Part shown: one piece after another, positions 36,401 through 46,517 of the stretch
Layout of the letters: each line of letters starts with the position of its first letter
Numbering within the stretch: the first letter of the stretch is position 1
Assembly (NCBI GenBank): GCA_018857735.1
Contig: JABMCL010003902.1
Location: 147,501 to 211,500 of the forward strand
Direction: 5' to 3'
Length of the DNA: 64,000 bases
Source: Alviniconcha marisindica
Taxonomy: Eukaryota > Mollusca > Gastropoda > Provannidae
Program-made: the position numbers and the translations under genes
The notes under the pieces: generated by a model
Databases searched by the model: none
What the model was told of the DNA's origin: nothing
The model's input: only the letters and a program-made list of their open reading frames with translations

Positions 36401-39400
36401 TGACATTATTACGCTTGCAAAAATCTGTTTGCGTGACTTAGCATCGTGGGAAAAACGTGGAAAAATTAGGTCTGTGATGGAGTGCTCAAATCTCCATGAT
36501 TTCTGTGTTGTCTTTGTGCGTCTTGTACGGCATGCGTTTTGCTATTTTATATGGCATGTTTAGTGTCGACAGAAACCTTGTTCTTTTCTCTATAGAGCTG
36601 ATTTGATACACAACCTTTGGCTGCAAGCCTTAATGAGTAAAATACTTTGCCATCAACCACCCCAGTTTTACTGCTTTGTCCCTTCACGCGGTTATCACCA
36701 CTGTGTGTGCAGCATAGCAAGGTCAGCGCGTGGCACTCGCTCTGTACAGCGCGCTTTGGTCTGTGTGAAGTGTAGGTGTGCGCTAGCCTCTAGCGTCAGC
36801 GTGGGTTATAGTCAGCCGGCCTCTCGCCCGTTGTTTATCTTTAAACATCCGTCGCTGCTAGTGGGCAGTGGCAAAAACTAAAGGGAAAGATTCAGACTGC
36901 CATGCGTCAGTTTGTTCTGCAAAAGCAAACACCATCTGGTGTCCATCGGTTAGTTCTGCAAAAGCAAACACCATCTGGTGTCCATCGGTTAGTTCTGCAA
37001 AAGCAAACACCATCTGGTATTCATCAGTTCGTTCTGCAAAAGCAATCACCATCGGGTGTCCATCAGTTCATTCTGCAACAACAAACACCATCTGGTGTCC
37101 ATCAGTTAGTTCTGCAAAAGCAAACACCATCTGGTATTCATCAGTTCGTTCTGCAAAAGCAATCACCATCGGGTGTCCATCAGTTCATTCTGCAACCAGT
37201 CAAACCCCACTTGCCCATCACCAAAAGGGAAAAATTTATTCATCATTCGTTCTGCAAAGAAACCCATCGGGTCCACAGACTGAACACAAACACTTGGTGT
37301 TATCCATCAGAGTTTAAAAGCAAACACCATCTGGTATCCATCAGTTCATTCTGCAACAACAAACACCATCGGGTGTCCATCAGTTCATTCTGCAACAACA
37401 ATCACCATCGGGTGTCCATCAGTTCATTCTGCAACAACAAACACCATCGGGTGTCCATCAGTTCATTCTGCAACAACAAACACCATCGGGTGTCCATCAG
37501 TTCATTCCGCACCAGTCACCACACTTGTCATCACCAAAAGGATTTAGCATTTTGGACTGGAAGCACCATCAGCCCAAGATTGAAGCTGACTTTATTTATC
37601 TCATCAGAGAAATTAAAGCGAGCTGAACATTAACCAAATCACAGAACACAATAACACATACTGCATATTTTAAAACTCGAAGAACAGCTGTTGAAAATAC
37701 AAAAGTTACATAATAAAGAAACTAGTAATTTACGTAATTTACACACACACACGCACACACACACACGCACGCACACACGCACACACCCCGCTCTGACGTT
37801 TCAATGGATTTATCTGTTCAGAAATGCTACTGACTGCAGAACAGCTGGAATGATCATCAACGTGACTGTGGTCATCGAAGGAAAGAAGAAGACCAGTCAC
37901 TGTATTAGATTTAGGTACGCGAAATCGTCTACCAGATGGAAGAAGCTCACAAGAAAGCCCAATCGCGCTTTCAGGGGCCTCATTACAGAGGGCAGAGTAA
38001 CGGTCAGTTATTGACCGGATTTGAATGCTCTGTCAAACGCACGAGGTCACACCTCAGGACATTCAGATTCTGTCACAAGCAGATACGCATTTCAAAACCC
38101 TTCTCACGTGTAAACCTTTTCTCAAGTCAAACCTACCAAATCAATCCATACACAGAATTTTTTTTTTTTTAAACACACACGCAAACATCAAAAAGAAACG
38201 TTTCAAGAGCTAGTCCTTTCAATATTCCCCTTGATTAAAAAAAAGAAAAAAGAAACAAGGTATACGGCTAGGACACGATGGTATTATTGACCAGTCTTCT
38301 GATTTACTGATACCAGATTAAAGAAAAAAGGAACGGAGAGAAACAATCAAAAACTGAAGAACAATATATAAACCCATAATGACAAATACCAGTGCCCATG
38401 AGCCAGTTTGGCCCAGCGGTAAGGTGTTAGGCTGGTAAGGGGAAGGACCTCGGTTCGATACCGCTTCGACTCTCCTTTCTCTTCAAAAAGGTTGTGGTTT
38501 GTGGACACTGTCTTGTGACTTTGTCCATCACTTCCTACTGAAACATTAAAATGGTCTCTCGTCGCTGCCCATCTTAATGCAGAAGTCATTCTGGTGGTGA
38601 CAGTGTAGTGATAGGTATATAATCTCCCTCTACCCCCACCTCCATACCCCCTTCTCCCCATCCCTAATAAGCCGTACGGTTTCTGTGGACGTTAGGCACC
38701 ATGTTTACTTATACCAGTGCCGTACGGCAGAAAACTGCACACACCACCTACAACCATCATCTCCCAGCTGCTCCACAAGAGTCATATACGTACAGAAAAA
38801 GCTTATCTCTTGATGACAAATTTTCACAGCATTTTCCCCAGGACCATCAGGGACTGGAACAACCTCTCTTCGCCCCCCGACCAGGACCCAGCCCACCCCC
38901 TGACAGCCTAACGCCCCACCCCGCAAGTCAGGCTCTTGCAAAGCACAGGGTCTGCCCCCGACAAACAGACCTAGAGCTTTTTGCTTTTTCACTCGTCCCT
39001 CCAAAGTGACGTAATGGTCAATATTCTGACAGTGGTTGCTCAAACTCAAAGGAAGAAGAAGAAGAAGAAGAGAACACAAGTGATGATCATGAGTCGTAGG
39101 GGAAAAAACAGAGAGACTGAGATGGAGGGAGAGAAGAAGAAGAAGAAGGGTGAGACTCCTTCCAAGAGCTTCGGACCAGATTAAAGAAAAAGGAACGGAG
39201 AGAAACAATAACAAACTGAAAATATTACATGAACCCGTAACGACAAATACCAGTGCCATCAGCAGAAAACTGCACGTACCACCTACCAGCTGTCATCTCC
39301 CAGCTCGTCAATATAAATGGGAGTGGTGAAGCCCTGTATTGCCCATTAAAGAGACAGAGACAGACAGACAGACAGAGACACACACACACATACACACACA

Positions 39401-39412
39401 CAAGGAGGAGAG

Positions 39413-39453
<41 letters not shown>

Positions 39454-40065
39454 GAGATGAAGAGAGAAGGAAAGACGGTCGAGGAGAAGACATACATCAA
39501 ACAGAAATAAATGAGAAAACAAACACAAAAATTTCTAACTCCTCTCCTCTCCTCTCTCATAGTCCTTGCCTTCAAATTAGTCATTGTGCATCGTAATTTC
39601 ATATAAATTCATAAAAACGATTTTAAGTTCCTTTTTATTCTTTGTTTTTACAGCTGAGATTCTGAAAGCGCTCTGTAAGTTCCCTATTATTAGTATTATT
39701 ATGATGATGAGGAGGAAGCTGACCTCCAGTGGGGTGTCCAGGTCCTGAGTGTCTTGGTTCTCAAACAGCCAGCCGGCCGCAAGGTCAGCACTCTGGTTGC
39801 CCGTGTAGAACAGGGCCTGTGTGAACCGAAACAACACGCAATTCACTCAAAAAATCTCACTTAAACGCTGCTGCAGACACAGGTGACATGCCACAGATAT
39901 GTGTGTGTGTGTGTGTGTGCATGCGTGTGTGTAGATGTGTGTGTGTGTGTGCGTGTGTGTGCGTGCGTGCGTGCGTGCGTGTATGTGTCTGTGTGTGTGT
40001 GCCCGTGTTTGTATGTGTGTGTACATGCATGCATGCATCTGTGTGTGTGTGTGTGTGTGTGTGGC

Positions 40066-40121
<56 letters not shown>

Positions 40122-40472
40122 CCCATGTGCAGTGAATACGTGCATGCATAGTCATTAGTGAGAGCGTGCGTGCATGCGTGTGTGTGTGTCTTCGTGACTG
40201 GGAGAACGGACAGAAAGCGAGCGCATGGCGCTTTTAAACATGTCTACAGTTTGGTTTTTACAGCTCATTTAGTTCCAGTGCCTGTAAGTGCCTGGCACTC
40301 CTCCAAGGAGAGATGAGTGTTCAAAATTACTACTATTACAACAAACGCAAACTGCCTCTCTCACCTTGATGGCAGCATTCCTGGTGAAACTAAGGGACAT
40401 AAGCGTGGTGACCAGGTCTTCATTGGGTGTAAACAAGGGTGGTCCCCCTTCTCCCCCACTTTGTCCTTCCAT
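30465..40472 (-). CDS. UBA-PTH2 type peptidyl-tRNA hydrolase, complete gene (5 coding exons)
   Basis: Pth2 enzymes hydrolyse the ester bond of peptidyl-tRNAs that drop off ribosomes, recycling tRNA. Coding exons, in transcript order: 40472-40365, 39816-39724, 34656-34445, 31741-31627, 30551-30465. All junctions are GT-AG, phases agree, and the joined frame encodes 204 aa. Residues about 16-62 form a UBA domain ([30 protein letters not shown]), which binds ubiquitin in other proteins. An acidic linker ([13 protein letters not shown]) leads to the PTH2 domain, about 86-204, with [11 protein letters not shown] at 103-113, VHDAGHTQ at 169-176 and [10 protein letters not shown] at 180-189. There is no N-terminal membrane anchor, unlike vertebrate PTRH2 (Bit1), so this is the separate UBA-bearing paralogue often named 'probable peptidyl-tRNA hydrolase 2'. 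The introns carry several minisatellites, at least one TIR element, a SINE and LINE relics. Confidence 0.93.
30690..31500. repeat. C-rich minisatellite in hydrolase intron 4
   Basis: Imperfect repeats of 'caccacatccctgtcccatc' and 'accatatctctgtcccagca', with mixed unit lengths and several unit types in patchy order. One strand is nearly free of G. Long H/P/S- or C/G/W-rich frames on each strand are artefacts. It lies between coding exons 4 and 5 and must be spliced out. Confidence 0.93.
31538..31598 (-). mobile_element. tRNA-like SINE head fragment
   Basis: On the minus strand the stretch reads 'gttagctcaatgatagaacg' then 'acggactcataattgaaagg', matching an A-box/D-arm and anticodon-arm arrangement similar to the SINE at 21490-21570. 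It is truncated by a C run at 31582-31604 and lacks a clear B box. Confidence 0.55.
31627..31741 (-). CDS. Hydrolase exon 4 (PTH2 domain core)
   Basis: Begins with one base completing Gly138, then [38 protein letters not shown]. The acceptor is 'tggttccag' and the donor GTCAGT. The VHDAGHTQ loop is the conserved active-site region of Pth2 enzymes. Confidence 0.95.
32248..32995. mobile_element. Fold-back transposon with amplified inner arm
   Basis: The termini are inverted copies: 'agatccaaacgcatgagagg' at the left and 'tatgtgtttggatct' at the right, with 'cgcttatttattaggac' and 'gtcctaataaataagcg' inside. The right arm has expanded into about six tandem units of 60-75 bp (32440-32895) containing 'tagcttgacaaaggggagct' and 'ctttttcaccatttttcacc'. 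The related element at 15703-16385 has unamplified arms. There is no coding sequence. It sits in hydrolase intron 3. Confidence 0.8.
33005..33515 (-). mobile_element. Non-LTR retrotransposon 3' relic
   Basis: Two stretches match other LINE-like relics here. 33180-33300 ('gagttagtcccttcagtatt', 'aaggctaggacatactggta') matches 38210-38330 and, inverted, 51290-51400. 33396-33475 ('atcagtgccatatggctgct', 'catctcccagctgctcaaca') matches 38712-38780 and 39246-39310. A (TA)n(GA)n microsatellite at 33350-33400 interrupts it. Strand is uncertain. Confidence 0.45.
33680..34420. repeat. 56-bp minisatellite in hydrolase intron 3
   Basis: About 13 copies of 'caatggacacacaggaacaa', 'caactgacactattacaccg', 'atctctacacagaaac'. 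Some copies carry short deletions (34070-34130, 34230-34250). It ends 25 nt from the donor of hydrolase exon 3 but, unlike the array on the other side of that exon, contains no exon sequence. Confidence 0.95.
34445..34656 (-). CDS. Hydrolase exon 3 (linker and N-terminal half of PTH2 domain)
   Basis: Encodes [56 protein letters not shown] and [10 protein letters not shown], and ends with two bases of a Gly codon before GTGAGCG. The acceptor 'gctgttgcag' ending at 34657 is followed by AATGAACTG, and this exact junction is repeated through the upstream minisatellite (34660-35282). An in-frame TAA at 34692-34690 means that use of a more distant decoy acceptor would truncate the protein. Confidence 0.95.
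34660..35282 (-). repeat. 39-bp minisatellite carrying hydrolase exon 3 splice-acceptor copies
   Basis: About 16 units directly upstream of exon 3 in transcript sense. On the minus strand each reads close to 'tttgctgttgcag' / AATGAACTG then 'atggacaccagatggtg', reproducing the real acceptor and the first nine exon bases. Roughly half the units keep the AG; the rest have 'ttgctg', losing it. The repeat contains its own small inverted repeat (CACCA...TGGTG). Confidence 0.93.
35283..36904. mobile_element. Candidate DNA transposon splitting the 39-bp minisatellite
   Basis: The 39-bp array stops after 'gatgtccatc' at 35282 and resumes at 36905 with 'cgtcagtttgttctgc', so 1622 bp are inserted mid-unit. 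The ends are inverted relatives: left CACGGCAGTC...TTTCCC...TTTAGTT, right (reverse complement) CATGGCAGTC...TTTCCC...TTTAGTT. The interrupted unit suggests a 3-4-bp target duplication (catc/cgtc). CAC-type ends with a short duplication would fit the CACTA/Chapaev group, but no transposase frame is visible, so the superfamily is a guess. Confidence 0.55.
36905..37520 (-). repeat. 39-bp minisatellite, distal block of the hydrolase acceptor array
   Basis: Same unit family as 34660-35282, with variants 'ctgcaaaagcaaacaccatc' and 'ctgcaacaacaaacaccatc'. It is interrupted at 37195-37320 by a short unrelated stretch that partly recurs at 37505-37545. Minus-strand units again contain 'ttgttgttgcag' / AATGAACTG, so they are acceptor decoys within intron 2 of the same gene. 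Confidence 0.92.
37521..38380. mobile_element. Retroelement-derived sequence with (CA)n and A-rich stretches
   Basis: 37741-37790 is a CA/CG microsatellite. 38040-38340 ('aaacccttctcacgtgtaaa', 'agctagtcctttcaatattc', 'acggctaggacacgatggta', 'ccagattaaagaaaaaagga') matches the relics at 33060-33300 and, inverted, 51290-51500. It is probably the same non-LTR element as the RT-end fragment at 38711-39060. Confidence 0.5.
38397..38710 (+). mobile_element. tRNA-derived SINE, well-preserved copy
   Basis: 314 bp with a tRNA-like head ('tttggcccagcggtaaggtg', B box 'ggttcgatacc') and a 3' end 'tttctgtggacgttaggcac'. It is flanked by the 11-bp direct repeat ATACCAGTGCC (38386-38396 and 38711-38721), its target duplication. 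It interrupts a LINE relic whose uninterrupted counterpart is seen at 39240-39260 and 33396-33410. Confidence 0.88.
38711..39060 (+). pseudogene. Non-LTR retrotransposon ORF2 C-terminal relic
   Basis: One frame reads [16 protein letters not shown] near 38819-38866. FPRTIRxWNxL is the characteristic C-terminal motif following reverse transcriptase in many LINE ORF2 proteins. The surrounding sequence needs frame changes, and the element ends in (GAA)n at 39050-39070. It is a dead fragment. Confidence 0.6.
39180..39330 (+). mobile_element. Second LINE relic copy with the SINE-empty site
   Basis: Repeats 'taaagaaaaaggaacggaga', 'cgacaaataccagtgccatc' and 'agcagaaaactgcacgtacc', matching 38320-38395 plus 38711-38770 but without the SINE between them. 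It is followed by GACA/CA and GA microsatellites at 39350-39450. Confidence 0.6.
39724..39816 (-). CDS. Hydrolase exon 2 (second half of UBA domain)
   Basis: 31 codons in phase 0 at both ends, [20 protein letters not shown] to DTPLE, flanked by 'ttcacacag' and GTCAGC. ALxxTGNQSxxxAxxWLFE is the second and third helix of a classical UBA fold, so the exon is real despite its short length. Confidence 0.93.
39898..40130. repeat. (TG)n microsatellite in hydrolase intron 1
   Basis: A long, interrupted TG tract with GCGTGCGTGC and CATGCATGCATG islands. It lies about 80 bp upstream of the hydrolase exon 2 acceptor in transcript sense, where it reads (CA)n; CA-rich intronic repeats can influence splicing, but that is inference here. 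Confidence 0.93.
40365..40472 (-). CDS. Hydrolase exon 1 (start codon, first half of UBA domain)
   Basis: Encodes residues 1-36, [20 protein letters not shown] onwards, and ends in ATCAAG/GTGAGAG. The ATG at 40472 was chosen because a good acceptor (GTTGCAG ending at 40484) lies just 11 nt upstream, so a non-coding 5' exon probably precedes it. If that acceptor is not used, the frame could extend upstream, but the residues there look intronic. Confidence 0.88.
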
Positions 40473-40616
40473 CTCTTGGAGATCTGCAACACAGTTAGAA
40501 CACGGTATAAAATCAAATAAATGTTCATTTTTGGGTATTTTTACACTTCCCGTCAACCATACCATGTCACCCTGGGTTTTGTCACACATTCACCACTGTT
40601 CAGTCTATTAGTCCTA

Positions 40617-41039
40617 CATACCTGTCAACCCGTACAGTTTACCAGTATAAAATACAGGTTTTTTTCCCGTTATTTTGGGGGGATATGGCCATACTGGAAA
40701 ATGGATACAGGAAAACATCATTTTCATGAGATTGTGTTGCTGTTTTAAACAGCAAAAAGACTGAAAAACTGTCGAACGAGCAGCCGACACACGCCATCGC
40801 CAAATGCACACTGACTGGCCTAGTGCAATAGGCTAAGAAATCTCATCGGAAGTGAGATTTGAAGTCATGCATGCATATTTAGCAACATTGCTTCTTCCTT
40901 CCACTGCCACACGTGCCGGTTGGAATTAAAAAAGCCGCTGCTACCAGTGAAAAAACAAAAGACCCCGGCCTGCGTAAGGGAAATACAGGTTCACAAACTC
41001 TGGACTAAGGTTTACTCCCAAATGGGGTTGACAGCTATG
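40617..41039. mobile_element. 423-bp TIR element with 6-bp target duplication, copy 1
   Basis: Termini CATACCTGTCAACCC...GGGGTTGACAGCTATG are inverted repeats, flanked by GTCCTA on both sides (40611-40616, 41040-41045). The internal sequence, including 'ggatatggccatactggaaa' and 'tcacaaactctggactaagg', matches the inverted copy at 52582-53007 throughout. There is no open frame for a transposase, so it is non-autonomous. Confidence 0.85.
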
Positions 41040-41430
41040 GTCCTATACCAGGTGTGATTAATTCTCTCTTATCATACACAATAATATATGTTTTATTTAG
41101 ATTCTGAGGGCAGCCAACACAGAAACCTGCATCAATCACTTCAGATGACAAGCAGGGTGACCCAGTTTATTCTGCGGGCCAACATGAAAAAGTGCTTTGA
41201 CCGCAACTAATTTTGTGTAACAACAGAGTTCAAAAGTAGTGAGAGGTTTTGGAAGCAATGAAGTTGAATGGACCAGGAAGGCAGGAATTAGAACAAGGAA
41301 GAACACCTGGCAGTGGGCAAAGTGTGCACGGCAGTGCTGACACCTACCCCAGTCTTTAAACTCACACTAAATGGCGACGCCATCACAACTGTGGGTTCTC
41401 AATGCATCTACCTTTCGTTTTCCGGTATGT

Positions 41431-41757
41431 AAGTAAGTAAACATGGTGCTTAATGTCCACAGAAACCATAAGGCTTATTAGGGATGGGGAGAAGGGGGGA
41501 AGGGGGTATGGAGGTTGGGGGAGAGGGAGATTATATATATACCTATCGCTAAACTGTCACCACCAGAATGACTTCTGCATTACGGTGGGCAGCGATGAGA
41601 GCCATTTTAATGTTTCAGAATTGTAAGGGACAAAGTCACAAGACAGTGTCCACAGACCACAACCTTTGAAGTGAAAGGAGAGCCGAAGCAGATTCAAACC
41701 AAGGTCCCTCTGCTTACCAGCCTACCGCCTTTCTGCTAGGCCAAACCGGCTCGCATT
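41431..41757 (-). mobile_element. tRNA-derived SINE, minus orientation
   Basis: Same family as 38397-38710, reversed: 'acatggtgcttaatgtccac' is the 3' end and 'aggccaaaccggctcgcatt' the tRNA-like head. The near-match 'ggtatgt'/'agtatgt' on the two sides may be the target duplication. A (TA)n-like patch lies inside. Confidence 0.82.
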
Positions 41758-41759
41758 TC

Positions 41760-42201
41760 AGTATGTTCATTCATTCCATGTTTATACAACTTGTGAAATG
41801 TTGAATGCACCAATGTCGCATGCCCTCCAGTGCCCCTTGTATGTATTTTTGCCACAATGATGTATTAAACAATGTCCACAAAAAACAAAACAAAACAAAA
41901 CTGTAGGTTCTCAACAAGAGAGGGTCAGGGGACCTTAACTTCTGTTATGTGCAACACCCCACTTCACCATAGTGATAGTGCTTTATTTTTATTTTATTTT
42001 TATCTGGTGTGAAACCAAAAGCAATGACTGAGCTAGACACTTTTCAAACCCGTGTGACATAATAACAATAATAATGTACAGTTATCATGCGCTCATGAAC
42101 GCCATGAGCGCTCACATGATACATATTAACCTAAATATGATATTCTATACACATGTAGAGCACAGTCCTACCAAAACAATTTACGTAAAGTATTATAAGG
42201 A

Positions 42202-42261
<60 letters not shown>

Positions 42262-43935
42262 GACTGTAGCAGAAACTGGGTACTGATATTAGTTGGGACG
42301 AAAATACTGTGAGAAGAGCAAGGTTTACAGTTTGGCTTTAAAAAAGATGAAAGGGTTGAGCAATGTCTAAGGTCTATAAGGTGGCGAAAGTGGTTCATGG
42401 AAACCAGTCAGACAATCACTGTGTAACGGATGTTTTGTATCTAACAACCCTCCCCCCCCCCCCTCCCCCCCCCCCCCCCACCGACCCACCCCCACCCCGG
42501 AATCATTCCCCTCTCTAATTTCTGAGTCTACCTAGATGCTATTCAGAAAGGTTTTCTGAAATATGGATCAGTTCTGCTGACAGGGACCATATTGTATTGT
42601 ATGATGTCTAGGGGTATTGGGATACAGTTTTGCTGGGTACCTTCCCACTTGTGGTCTTTACTGGAATGAAATATCAGATAAATCAGCTAAACAAAGCACG
42701 ATGAAAAACATGTCTGAAATATCATACAATAACCTGCAACTTTCGTATTATGAGATTGTGTCAATACTTGAGAAGACTATGTATCAAGGACTTCCAAAAA
42801 GTAAATCTGCAATACCTTCTTGTTCAAGGTATTTAGCAATCTTGAGTAACAATTAATATACAAGTTACAACTAAATTCATGGAACAGTAACTATTTACAG
42901 AATGTTACATATGCGTTCGTAGGAATATTCTATCTGTTAAACACATACTACTTGAATTTCCTGTTACCATAGATTTATTTCAGCAAAAAAACGGATATGA
43001 CTTGAATGATTGTAACAATGTAAGAGACATTTTGTACAATACTGATATTAAATTTCTATTGTTAAATTGATTGTACATAGTCCTGTGGGTAAGTTAATAT
43101 AATAGATTTTGGGGGTGGGATGGGGTGGGTGGGGGGTTCTAATATTACCTCATCATGAACAGACATGAAATATTGATTGATTGATTGTTGATAGGGACAG
43201 TTTGCTTTAAAAGCAAATCTTGCAACTTTTTTACGTCCCATCTTACATTCTTGGTAATGTCTTTTTTCGATTGTGAGGTTTGCATGATCAGTTGCAGCAT
43301 GCTGAAGAGTTGGAATTTCAATCATCTAAGTCACAAAAAGACTCTTAACGTTATTATTCATTCCTTGACATTAAGAATAAGATTCTTGAAAATGTTAATG
43401 CTTCATGCACATTTGACATTCTCAGGCAAAGTTTTCCAGTAGGGTACAACTCAGTTTATCGAGAGAGAAAATCCTAATGTTGATACAGCGATATTCAATG
43501 GAGGAAAAAAAACACGTCAGGGCAAATTAGTTTGTTGTCTTGTCAAGGTAGTCAGGTTAAAGAATTGGGCAATCTCAGCACCATCAATATCACTGAAGAC
43601 CTTAAAAGTCTGGATTAACTTCACGCCTCCGCTTCCTTAGTTTTGAGAGAGAGAGAGAAAAAGAAAAGAAAAAAGCTTTTGATTTCAGCTCAACCAGCAA
43701 AACAAAAACAAACAAAAATACATTAAATTAAAAAAAAATATATATATATATATTATACATAATATTTCTGTGTTCTTCATTAAAAACTGTTTTAGACTAC
43801 ACTAAGTACACCACATATTATATATAAGTGCTAGGATAGGTAGCACAATCCAGAAACAGTGACTAGTTAGTAACAGTAGAAAAGCAATAGCTGGGGTTTA
43901 CCAAGAAAACATGACAAGTGCCTGTTGCTCTTTTT
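41760..43935. other. Gene-free interval
   Basis: AT-rich. It holds a pure (AC)n run at about 42205-42260, a C-run block at 42450-42500, a G-rich patch at 43110-43136 and (TA)n at 43738-43760. An 80-residue frame at 42617-42856 shows no recognisable domain or splice signals. Nothing else was seen. Confidence 0.55.
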
Positions 43936-43939
43936 TTGT

Positions 43940-44771
43940 CAGGGGTCATGTTCATTGCAAAATTTTGCATCAATATTGCATTTTTCAAGTGCCATACGCA
44001 TTTTAGCCGCATCGCTGCGTCACCGTACGCAAAACAACAACACCGATTTAACAAGTTATGGCTCACTGATGTCCGCTGCATCACTCAGCACTAGATCTAC
44101 CCACACACTCAGCGGCATCTCAGCCGTGCAAGTCCAGTCAATGAAGGGTGGAATCTAGACGAAACAAACCAGTTGGCTACCTTAATTTTTGGTCTAGATA
44201 AGGCGACGGTGATACTCTCCCAACTAAAATCTGATCCATGCGCCTTATAGTCGGCAGCGCCCTGTCTGTGAATAAAATTTGCATACTTTTCCAAAAAACT
44301 AAAATGATTAATTTGAAACCAAATCCAAATGAGCCCGTATAGATCTGGAACAGATCGATCTCCGTATGAGACTGGCCAGAAATTGCATATTTGCCAAACT
44401 GATCGGTAATATTTTCCGGTTAGTCGACAGAGGACACGATCCCAGACATGGAATTTGGAATGACCCAGTATGCCTAGTTTGTCAGCGTATAATATTATCA
44501 GAATTTACTGAAAGGTAGAAGTCTACGAAACCGAAAACAAAACGTGCGTTGACACTTGAATACGAGTGAGAGAAAATGGTGGCAGCCTTGACTTCAACTT
44601 CATCTCGTTAATAAATTCCGCAGTAGACGAGAACTGGGTTTGCTGACATTGTCTTCCGCAGGTTACTCCATCATTTTGGTTATCCTGTACGCATTTTTCA
44701 TGCCACTGATGCAAAATACGTAATGTTTCGCGTCAGTTGACGCAAATCTCTAAAAGGCAGTGCAACCCCTG
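43940..44771. mobile_element. Possible hAT-like transposon relic
   Basis: Ends are CAGGGGT at 43940 and ACCCCTG at 44771, the classical hAT terminus, with related subterminal motifs near both ends ('ttttgcatcaatattgcatt' at the left; 'catgccactgatgcaaaata' and 'cgcgtcagttgacgcaaatc' at the right). I could not find a matching 8-bp target duplication, so the boundaries are tentative. Confidence 0.35.
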
Positions 44772-44884
44772 ATAGTAATTAGTATAGTATGGATCCACTT
44801 CAAAAAATTTGAAGAACTTTAAAAACAAAACAAAAAATCTATCTTATGACAGTGTTTTGCCAAAAAGGCTGGTGAAAATCTCCA

Positions 44885-44965
44885 CCTGGTATGGTTAGGA
44901 GTAAATAAGAGTAAATAATAGTAAATAAGAGTAAATAATAATAAATAAGAGTAAATAAGACTAGA
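44885..44965. repeat. (AGTAAATAAG)n short tandem repeat
   Basis: Seven imperfect 10-11-bp copies of 'agtaaataag' in an AT-rich background. Flanking sequence to 46100 is unique and shows no coding segment. Confidence 0.85.
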
Positions 44966-46190
44966 TTATATTAAAATAAAAACTTCAAATCAAGGTTTTT
45001 GCTTTACAATGGTGCGCCAATATTATTTTACAATCCAAAATTTGCATCAGTGATGGTTCGTGGGACTTTCTGTGGACTGACGCAACCACATGCAAAACCT
45101 TGCCTAATAATTTACAAACCAGTTTGTGTCAGTGATGGTTAGTGGGACTGGCTGTTGTGTAGATTACTAGAAACATCACCAAGTGTCACAGCTGGCCAAA
45201 TGGCTACCCGCATCCTCTTTTGGGGTCTTGTTCCTTCAGTGACTCACCGACTGACTGTGCAATGTTCCTGGCCTATCAAAGGTTGGTGCACACAGGACAG
45301 GCGAGCTGGGACTTTTGTCATTGCTGTGTGCAGCCAATCCCATTATCCAGCACCATTAAAACCAAGCTTAGTTGTGAAATCAAAATCTTTTGAGTTTTGT
45401 TGGAAGTTTTCATTTTGATAGCTCTTCCAATTCCATCAACAGGACAAAACATGCGTTGAAAAGGCCAATTCCTTTGCTATACTTATAGTTTTGCACTACG
45501 CTAAAAATAAAAAAATAAAAAATAAAAATCATAAACCATAGTCATATTTCAGCCTAACTGAACATTTAACCAGACTGAAGGAATAAAACCCCAAAGACCC
45601 ATAGACTTGGGTGGGACCGGTTAGCGGCCTGTGAACGTTAGAACCAAATTCAGCGCTGTCGTGACTCACTTCTTCTACAAACCTGGTACCAAAACGCGGT
45701 ATAAATGAGCGTACTGTCGTCAACAAACAATGTAGTTGTGTCGTACCTGCCTGTCTTTTGCTGTCGGGCCCCTCAGTTGGTAAAAACCTACGTTATTTCT
45801 AAGCAGCAGTCTGACAAACGATTTGCATTACAATCTGCAAACTGTTCAATACCAGACTGTCTTGCGCTGGTACCATTTGGAGATAAAAGTCACATACCGC
45901 AGTTTCGGGTAAGTCCCTAAAACTGATTAAGCACAAAGCATTGAGTTTTTTCTTGCCAAATTTACGCAGATGTCACAAAATCTATGAATAATACTTTTTC
46001 TTTCACGCAATTCTCAATTGGTACAAAATACCAACAAGATTAGGTAACTCTAGCAACTTTGTATACTTCCGCTTGAGGGTGGCCGGGGCTGGGGAAGTGA
46101 AACAGCAGTGTGTGGATCTGGATCTGGATTCAAATATATGTTGAAGAGATCACTGCTGACCATTATCACCGATAACACTGGACTACTAAA

Positions 46191-46517
46191 ATGGGAAACC
46201 TGTTTGGAAAGAAACAGTCGAAGAAACCAGCGTCCAGAGTTACGGAGCAAGACAAGGCAGTTCTGCAGCTGAAACAACAACGAGACAAGTTGAAGCAGTA
46301 CCAGAAGAAAGTGCTTGCACAACTTGACAGAGACAGGGATGTCGCCCGCAAACTTTTGCAAGACGGGAAAAAGGACAAGGCTAAGTTGATGCTTAGAAAG
46401 AAAAAATTCCAGGAGTCTCTGTTGGAAAAGACGGACGGTCAACTGGACAATTTGGAGAAGCTTGTCAATGATCTGGAGTTTGCTCAAGTAGAACAGCAAG
46501 TGGTCAAGGGACTTGAG
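46191..46517 (+). CDS. CHMP6: CHMP6 exon 1 (residues 1-109)
   Basis: Ends ...VEQQVVKGLE at CTTGAG/GTAAGG. Continued reading past 46517 gives only VRSSQTL and a stop at 46541, so the donor at 46518 is the real end. It carries the basic membrane- and ESCRT-II-binding half. Confidence 0.96.
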
